A stretch of 7,436 bases of DNA from assembly GCA_024636135.1 (NCBI GenBank), contig JAGXHP010000011.1, positions 1-7,436 on the forward strand, read 5' to 3'. Source of the stretch: Chloroflexota bacterium (GTDB taxonomy: Bacteria > Chloroflexota > Limnocylindria > QHBO01). A program made the translations under genes and the position numbers. Positions 1 to 3,846 of the stretch are shown here, one piece after another; within the stretch, counting starts at the first letter, position 1; each line of letters opens with the position of its first letter. The notes below the pieces were generated by a model that was not told where the DNA came from, ran no database searches, and was given only the letters and a program-made list of their open reading frames with translations.

Positions 1-328
1 CCTCCACCGTCGCGAAGATCACGATCTGGACGATGGTCGCGAGCTCCTCGGGGGTGTTGCCCAGGAGCCACGCAGCTGGGAGAGCGAGGATGATCAGTGC
101 GCCGCCCAGAATGGCGGCGAGGCCTGCAAGGCGAGCGTTCATGGGCGGGTTCCTCCGTGGGGCGAGCTCGATCGCCAGCGACCGCGGTCGGAGACGGGCG
201 TCAAGCGCGCCGAGAGCGATGTCGAAGGCGTCGAACGGCGAAAGCGGGCGCTCCTCGAGGAGGGCGATGAACTCGTCCTCGTAGCGCGCACGCCAGGCCG
301 CCGGGTAGAGTCGGATGAGGAGGCTCAT
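1..328 (-). CDS. Small membrane protein partnered with PadR regulator (5' part, runs off the left edge)
   Basis: The frame opens with ATG at 328-326 and stays open for 109 codons to the window edge, so the C-terminus is missing. The N-terminus (MSLLIRLYPAAWRARY) is a short basic, aromatic amphipathic stretch. It is followed by an acidic helix ending in LLEERPLSPFDAFDIALGAL (about residues 23-42), then a basic segment and a hydrophobic helix at about residues 66-90 that should cross the membrane. A second hydrophobic stretch begins near residue 96. From memory, proteins with this YPAAWRARY...EDEF...LLEERPLSPFD opening occur beside PadR regulators in high-GC bacteria and are annotated as hypothetical; I know of no established function. 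Its start overlaps the padR stop by 4 bp (ATGA), which implies co-transcription and translational coupling. Inference: a membrane component whose level is set by the PadR protein, perhaps a sensor or stress protein. Confidence 0.75.
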   Translation of the reverse strand, partial: MSLLIRLYPAAWRARYEDEFIALLEERPLSPFDAFDIALGALDARLRPRSLAIELAPRRNPPMNARLAGLAAILGGALIILALPAAWLLGNTPEELATIVQIVIFATVE

Positions 329-645
329 GGCTGGCTCGCCAGCCGGGTGAGCCCCGTGCGGGCGAACCGCTCCAGCTCCTTGAGCTGTTCCTCCAGGGTG
401 GTCGCACCGGCGCCCGTGAGCCGATACGGGCGGCGGCGCTCCTCGGCCGGCAGCGGCTCAATGAGGCCGCGCCGCTCGAGGCGACCAAGCGCGGCGTACA
501 GGGTTCCGGGGCCGAGCGGCGATCCGCTGATCGCCTCGGCCTCGGTCATGATCGCGTAGCCGTGCTTCGGCCCGTCCGCCAGCGCGACAAGGATGAGCAG
601 CGCCGGCTCCGCGAATCGGCCGAGGTCGTTGAGTCCGGATGCCAT
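325..645 (-). CDS. PadR family transcriptional regulator (short type)
   Basis: This 106-residue protein is a DNA-binding repressor-type regulator of the PadR family. The winged helix fills most of it: PALLILVALADGPKHGYAI (about residues 14-32) is the family's typical first helix and turn. LGPGTLYAALGRLERRGLIE (about residues 44-63) is the recognition helix, and the following basic RRRPYRLTGAG is the wing. A short C-terminal helix (LEEQLKELERFAR) probably forms the dimer interface; the long C-terminal domain of larger PadR proteins is absent. The start at 645 is chosen because an AGGAG lies 8 bp upstream (654-658). An earlier in-frame ATG at 705 would place the start inside the operator-like element and add 20 residues unlike the family. 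It overlaps the downstream membrane-protein gene by 4 bp. By analogy with the family it probably represses its own operon through the palindrome at 679-700. The effector is unknown. Confidence 0.92.
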   Translation of the reverse strand: MASGLNDLGRFAEPALLILVALADGPKHGYAIMTEAEAISGSPLGPGTLYAALGRLERRGLIEPLPAEERRRPYRLTGAGATTLEEQLKELERFARTGLTRLASQP

Positions 646-653
646 CGGTGCTA

Positions 654-658
654 CTCCT
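654..658 (-). promoter_or_regulatory. Ribosome binding site of padR
   Basis: AGGAG on the minus strand, 8 bp before the ATG at 645-643. It is one of the few clear Shine-Dalgarno sequences in the window and it decides the padR start in favour of 645 over 705. Confidence 0.75.
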
Positions 659-678
659 GTAGGCGTTAGAACGACAGG

Positions 679-718
679 CGATATATCGTGGCGCGATATA
701 ATCATGTTCGGCCGTCAA
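679..718 (-). promoter_or_regulatory. Putative PadR operator and promoter region
   Basis: An AT-rich island in GC-rich surroundings. TATATCG (682-688) and CGATATA (694-700) form a perfect 7-bp inverted repeat with a 5-bp spacer. The left arm is embedded in a 10-bp palindrome, CGATATATCG (679-688). On the minus strand a TTGACG (713-718) resembles a -35 box. The nearest TATATC (695-700) is only 12 bp from it, shorter than the usual 16-18, so the exact promoter is unresolved. A perfect TATAAT also reads on the plus strand at 697-702, but no plus-strand gene follows closely. The element lies 34 bp upstream of the padR start, as expected for an autoregulatory operator. Assignment to PadR is inference from position and symmetry. 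Confidence 0.6.
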
Positions 719-730
719 CTGTCAAGTCCC

Positions 731-769
731 AGGGGCATTCCGCAGTCCCATTGCGTGGGATTCACCCCT
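731..769. repeat. Nested inverted repeat (possible RNA hairpin)
   Basis: AGGGG (731-735) pairs with CCCCT (765-769). Inside it, AGTCCCA (744-750) pairs with TGGGATT (756-762), with one G-U pair, around the loop TTGCG (751-755). This gives a 5-bp outer stem, an asymmetric internal loop (8 and 2 nt) and a 7-bp inner stem. No T-run follows on either strand, so an intrinsic terminator is unlikely. It lies upstream of the padR promoter and could be a protein-binding site, a structured leader or chance. Confidence 0.4.
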
Positions 770-788
770 CCGGGCGCGGGACGGCTAA

Positions 789-935
789 CTCGGCGCGGCT
801 CCTCATGGAAGCCGGCAATTCCGCCGAACGATTGACTCCCCGGCCGTCGTGCCGAACAACCTCCCTCGGCCGGACTTGCTCGACGTAGCGATGAATGAAC
901 TCCGCGACTGGCTGGATGCGCCGATGAACTCCTGA
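789..935 (+). pseudogene. Possible 3' remnant of an unidentified gene
   Basis: The frame is open from 789 to the TGA at 933-935. Its last 28 codons read like protein: NNLPRPDLLDVAMNELRDWL, then DAPMNS, with mostly G/C third positions and an amphipathic helix. There is no ATG with a ribosome binding site. A GTG at 849 or an ATG at 891 could start only a 28- or 14-residue peptide. I do not recognise the family. It may be the C-terminal tail of a lost gene or a chance frame in GC-rich DNA. Confidence 0.2.
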
Positions 936-942
936 CGATCGC

Positions 943-1138
943 TCAGCCTGTCGGGGCAGGGTCCGGCACGGCTCGTCGGGAGGACGCCGCGTCGCCGAGC
1001 CCGGTCCATCCGCCGCTGAAGAGCGGGCGCTCGCGGCCCTGGACCGCGCTCAAGCCAACGAGTGCGATGCGCAATGCCACCGCCGCGATGAAGAAGGAGC
1101 AGGGGAAAGAAGGTGGTCGCCTGACTGGCGAAGTTCAC
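943..1138 (-). pseudogene. Frameshifted remnant of a small membrane protein
   Basis: From the TGA at 943-945, the minus strand is open back to 1134 for 63 codons. It includes a convincing membrane segment, CSFFIAAVALRIALVGLSAV, followed by QGRERPLFSGGWTGLGDA. Third positions are strongly G/C, as in the real genes nearby. The frame has no start: an in-frame TGA lies at 1135-1137. The neighbouring frame, from a GTG at 1138-1136, reads VNFASQATTFFP and would join it smoothly if one base were removed around the TTTCCCC run (1102-1108). The simplest reading is a gene inactivated by a 1-bp insertion there and stripped of its own promoter. A sequencing error in the run or a chance open frame are alternatives. 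The family is not recognised. Confidence 0.35.
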
Positions 1139-1163
1139 GGCTCGGTGGCCTAGTCGGCTGCCG

Positions 1164-1169
1164 TATGCT
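1164..1169 (+). promoter_or_regulatory. TANNNT -10 box of the isocitrate lyase-like gene
   Basis: TATGCT, followed by exactly 7 bp and then ATG at 1177. This is the spacing of a leaderless transcript whose first base is the start codon. No good -35 is visible. The box overlaps the alternative ATG at 1165, which argues against that start. Confidence 0.45.
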
Positions 1170-1176
1170 GATCCCA

Positions 1177-1992
1177 ATGGGCACCGCCGATTGGATGCAA
1201 CGCCGTGATCGATTCCGCCAGCTCCACGAACAGGGCCTGTTCGTCATGCCGAATCCGTGGGACATCGGCTCGGCGCGACTCCTCGCCTCGATGGGCTTCC
1301 CCGCGCTGGCCACCACGAGCCTCGGGCATGCCGCGTCGCTCGGCAAGGTGGACCAGACGGTCACGCGCAACGAGCTGCTGTCCCACGTCGCGATGCTCGC
1401 GGCGGCGGTCCATCTTCCTCTCAACGTTGATGCCGAGCGCGGGTTCGCCGACGACCCCGCCGGCGTCGCCGAGACGGTATCGCTCCTCGCCGAGGCCGGG
1501 GCATCGGGTTGCTCGATCGAGGACTACGACCCGGCAGCGGGACGCCTCGACTCGATCGACGTCGCCGCCGAGCGTGTGGCGGCGGCAGCGGATGCGGCGC
1601 ACCGGCACGGGATGCTGCTGACCGGCCGGGCCGAGAACGCCCTGTACGGGGTCGACGACATCGACGACACGGTTGAGCGCCTTCGCGCCTACCGCGCCGC
1701 CGGCGCCGACGTGGTCTATGCCCCGCGCCTGACCGACGCGGAGTCCATACGGCGCGTCGTACAGGCGACTGACGCGCCAACGAACGTCCTGGCCATGCGC
1801 CACGGGCCCTCGATCCCGGAGCTGGCGGAGCTCGGGGTGCGGCGGGTGTCGACCGGCGGTCCGTTGGCGCGCGCCGCGTACGGCGCATTGCGACATGCGG
1901 GGGAAGAGCTGCTCGGCGCCGGGACGTCGACCTACCAGGATGAAGCCCTGACCAGCGACGACCTGGAGCAGGCATTCGGCGGCCGGCGTTAG
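1177..1992 (+). CDS. Isocitrate lyase/phosphoenolpyruvate mutase superfamily protein
   Basis: A 271-residue cytosolic TIM-barrel enzyme of the PEP mutase/isocitrate lyase superfamily (COG2513 type), which makes or breaks C-C or P-C bonds next to a Mg-bound oxyacid. Numbered from the ATG at 1177, PNPWDIGSARLL (25-36) and LATTS (44-48) form the substrate-pocket start. NVDAERG (83-89) carries the metal-binding acidic residues D85 and E87, and SIED (113-116) holds the next conserved Glu. TGRAEN (149-154) and VYAP (180-183) complete the barrel signature. The KKCGH/KRCGH catalytic-cysteine loop of true isocitrate and methylisocitrate lyases is absent; after SIED the chain reads YDPAAGRLDS. A genuine lyase of those substrates is therefore unlikely, and the reaction is unknown. 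The start at 1177 is preferred over 1165 because the TATGCT box covers 1165. The stop overlaps the TAGACT box of guaA. Confidence 0.9.
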   Translation: MGTADWMQRRDRFRQLHEQGLFVMPNPWDIGSARLLASMGFPALATTSLGHAASLGKVDQTVTRNELLSHVAMLAAAVHLPLNVDAERGFADDPAGVAETVSLLAEAGASGCSIEDYDPAAGRLDSIDVAAERVAAAADAAHRHGMLLTGRAENALYGVDDIDDTVERLRAYRAAGADVVYAPRLTDAESIRRVVQATDAPTNVLAMRHGPSIPELAELGVRRVSTGGPLARAAYGALRHAGEELLGAGTSTYQDEALTSDDLEQAFGGRR

Positions 1993-2023
1993 ACTGGCCC
2001 GAGACCATCATCGCCGAACGGAG
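1990..2023 (+). promoter_or_regulatory. guaA promoter box and ribosome binding site
   Basis: TAGACT (1990-1995) overlaps the TAG stop of the upstream gene and matches the TAGACT before purD. GGAG (2020-2023) lies 5 bp before the TTG at 2029 and is a reasonable Shine-Dalgarno sequence. Together they would give a leader of about 25 nt and support the non-ATG start of guaA. No clear -35 is visible. Confidence 0.4.
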
Positions 2024-2028
2024 CGGCC

Positions 2029-3735
2029 TTGACCGACCCCAGGGACACGTCACCGGATCGTGGCCGTACCGTGCACGGCGAGGCGGCAAATGCCGGTCAT
2101 CGGGTCCTCGCCCCTGACGACGCCGAGGTCGAGGCGTATCTCGAGCAGGCACTCCATGCGCCCCCTCCCTTGCGAGTCGCAACGGAGGCTGCTGAGCAGC
2201 CGGACACCGTGGCCGTGCTGGACTTCGGGAGCCAGTTCGCCCAGCTCATTGCGCGGCGCGTGCGCGAGCTGAACGTCTATTCGGAGCTTCTGCCCCACGA
2301 CACGACGATGGCCGAGCTCGAGCGACGCGGCGTGAAGGCCGTGATCCTGTCGGGTGGGCCATCCTCGGTCTACGACGCGGACGCGCCGCGCGCCGATCCG
2401 GCACTGTGGTCGGGGCGGATCCCGGTCCTGGGCATCTGCTACGGCCTGCAGCTCATGGCCCATGAGCTCGGTGGCGAGGTCGTGCCGTCGACCAAGCGCG
2501 AGTACGGACCGGCCACCGTGAGCGTGACTGATCCCTCGGGCCTGTTCGTCGGGATCGAGCGCGAGCAGCCGGTCTGGATGAGCCACGGCGACTCGATCCT
2601 CCGTCCTCCAGAGGGTTTCGCCTCCACGGCCCAGACGGACTCCACCCCCTACGCCGGCCTGGCCGATGCGAGCCGTCACCTGTACGGCATCCAGTTCCAC
2701 CCCGAGGTGGTCCATACGCCGATCGGCCGCGACGTGCTGCGCAACTTCGTCGTGGGAATCGCGGGCGTCCGGGACAACTGGACCGCGGCGAACCTCGTCG
2801 AGACAACGGTCGCGGAGATCCGCGAGCGGGTGGGGGAGGGACACGTCATCTGCGCGCTGTCCGGTGGCGTGGACAGCGCGGTGGCCGCGACCCTGGTGCA
2901 TCGGGCCATCGGCGACCAGCTCACCTGCATCTATGTCGATCACGGCCTCATGCGGAAGCGAGAGTCCGAGCTGCTGCGCGTCACATTCGAGCGCGATCTG
3001 GGGATGAACCTCGTCATGGTCGATGCGCGCGAGCGCTTCCTTGCTCGGCTCGCCGGGGTCGAGGATCCCGAGGAGAAGCGTCGGATCATCGGCGACGAGT
3101 TCATCCGCGTGTTCGAGGAGGAGGCCGCGAAGATCGGGCAGATCGACTTTCTCACCCAGGGCACGCTGTATCCGGACGTCATCGAGTCGAAGACGTCGGA
3201 GACGAAGACGTCGCAGAAGATCAAGACCCATCACAACGTGGGCGGGTTGCCGTCCGACCTGCGCTTCAAGCTCATCGAGCCATTGCGCTACCTGTTCAAG
3301 GACGAGGTCCGCAAGGTCGGCCTGGAGCTCGACCTGCCCGATGCCATGGTCCAGCGCCAGCCATTTCCCGGCCCGGGCCTGGCCATCCGGATCATCGGCG
3401 AGGTGACCGCCGAACGGCTCGACACGCTGCGCGAGGCCGATTGGATCGTCATCGACGAGATCAAGGGCGCCGGGCTCTATCGGTCCCTGTGGCAGTCGTT
3501 CGCCATCCTCACCCCCGTGCGTTCGGTCGGCGTGATGGGTGATGGGCGGACCTACGCCAACGTCGTTGCCATCCGCGCAGTCACTTCTGACGACGGCATG
3601 ACGGCGGACTGGGCGCGGCTGCCGTACGAGGTCCTCGCGAAGATCAGCAGCCGGATCGTGAACGAAGTGCCGGGCGTCAATCGCGTGGTCTACGACATCA
3701 GCTCCAAGCCTCCAGCGACGATCGAGTGGGAGTGA
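2029..3735 (+). CDS. guaA: GMP synthase (glutamine-hydrolysing)
   Basis: Converts XMP, ATP and glutamine to GMP, the last step of de novo guanine nucleotide synthesis. The class I glutamine amidotransferase domain begins near residue 60 (VAVLDFGSQFAQL). It contains the oxyanion segment SGGPSSV (108-114), the nucleophile Cys137 in GICYG, and His224/Glu226 in FHPEV, so the triad is intact. The ATP pyrophosphatase domain has the P-loop SGGVDS (278-283). The C-terminal dimerisation domain includes IKTHHNVGGLP (398-408) and QPFPGPGLAIRI (444-455) and ends in the family's typical PPATIEWE. At 568 residues it is about 50 longer than usual because of a polar N-terminal extension of about 58 residues. 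The start is a TTG with GGAG 5 bp upstream. A GTG at 2209 would give the normal length (508 aa) but lacks a clear ribosome binding site. purD lies two genes downstream. Confidence 0.97.
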   Translation: MTDPRDTSPDRGRTVHGEAANAGHRVLAPDDAEVEAYLEQALHAPPPLRVATEAAEQPDTVAVLDFGSQFAQLIARRVRELNVYSELLPHDTTMAELERRGVKAVILSGGPSSVYDADAPRADPALWSGRIPVLGICYGLQLMAHELGGEVVPSTKREYGPATVSVTDPSGLFVGIEREQPVWMSHGDSILRPPEGFASTAQTDSTPYAGLADASRHLYGIQFHPEVVHTPIGRDVLRNFVVGIAGVRDNWTAANLVETTVAEIRERVGEGHVICALSGGVDSAVAATLVHRAIGDQLTCIYVDHGLMRKRESELLRVTFERDLGMNLVMVDARERFLARLAGVEDPEEKRRIIGDEFIRVFEEEAAKIGQIDFLTQGTLYPDVIESKTSETKTSQKIKTHHNVGGLPSDLRFKLIEPLRYLFKDEVRKVGLELDLPDAMVQRQPFPGPGLAIRIIGEVTAERLDTLREADWIVIDEIKGAGLYRSLWQSFAILTPVRSVGVMGDGRTYANVVAIRAVTSDDGMTADWARLPYEVLAKISSRIVNEVPGVNRVVYDISSKPPATIEWE

Positions 3736-3830
3736 GCTGAGGCTCGGCCCGGCGCCGACGATCGGGGCAGTTTCCATCCCTATCGCCACCCGCTGCAATC
3801 GGGCCCCCTGCGGCTGCACGAGCAAGCCGG

Positions 3831-3836
3831 TAGCAT
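3831..3836 (+). promoter_or_regulatory. TANNNT -10 box of the UPF0182 gene
   Basis: TAGCAT, 10 bp before the ATG at 3847. It overlaps the alternative ATG at 3835, so a transcript from this box would favour 3847 with a leader of only a few bases. The 95 bp between the guaA stop and this box hold GC-rich dyads but no terminator with a T-run. Confidence 0.35.
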
Positions 3837-3846
3837 GGGTGACTAC

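Larger units (their letters stand above)
719..1163. other. Long intergenic region without an intact gene
   Basis: About 445 bp between the divergent padR unit and the isocitrate lyase-like gene. Short open frames exist on both strands, but none has a recognisable family, a ribosome binding site and a plausible start together. It contains a nested inverted repeat (731-769), a plus-strand coding-like tail ending at 935 and a minus-strand coding-like remnant ending at 943. The best reading is a region of gene decay next to the padR promoter. I see no tRNA, riboswitch or insertion sequence in it. Confidence 0.5.

Noticed and set aside
646..705. Upstream ATG at 705 as the padR start
   Set aside because: It would put coding sequence through the palindromic operator-like element, and the added 20 residues do not resemble the family. 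The ATG at 645 has an AGGAG 8 bp upstream.
970..1001. GGCTCG/CGAGCC inverted repeat as a terminator
   Set aside because: The stem is only 6 bp with a 20-nt loop and no T-run. It is expected by chance at this GC content and lies inside the coding-like remnant.
1150..1896. 248-codon minus-strand frame opposite the isocitrate lyase-like gene
   Set aside because: The plus strand encodes recognised superfamily motifs over the same interval, and the minus translation shows none.
3188..3213. 11-bp direct repeat cgaagacgtcg inside guaA, suggesting a small duplication
   Set aside because: As I recall E. coli GuaA, the spacing between its ES and IKSHHN positions is the same, so the repeat adds no residues. 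It is best explained by repeated KTS codons.
2050..3825. 591-codon open frame on the minus strand opposite guaA
   Set aside because: It is antisense to an unmistakable guaA. Such long mirror frames are common in GC-rich DNA, and the translation is low-complexity and rich in Arg, Asp and Val, with no family signature.
3736..3830. Intrinsic terminator after guaA
   Set aside because: The region has short GC-rich dyads (cggcgccg, gggccc) but no stable hairpin followed by a T-run on either strand.
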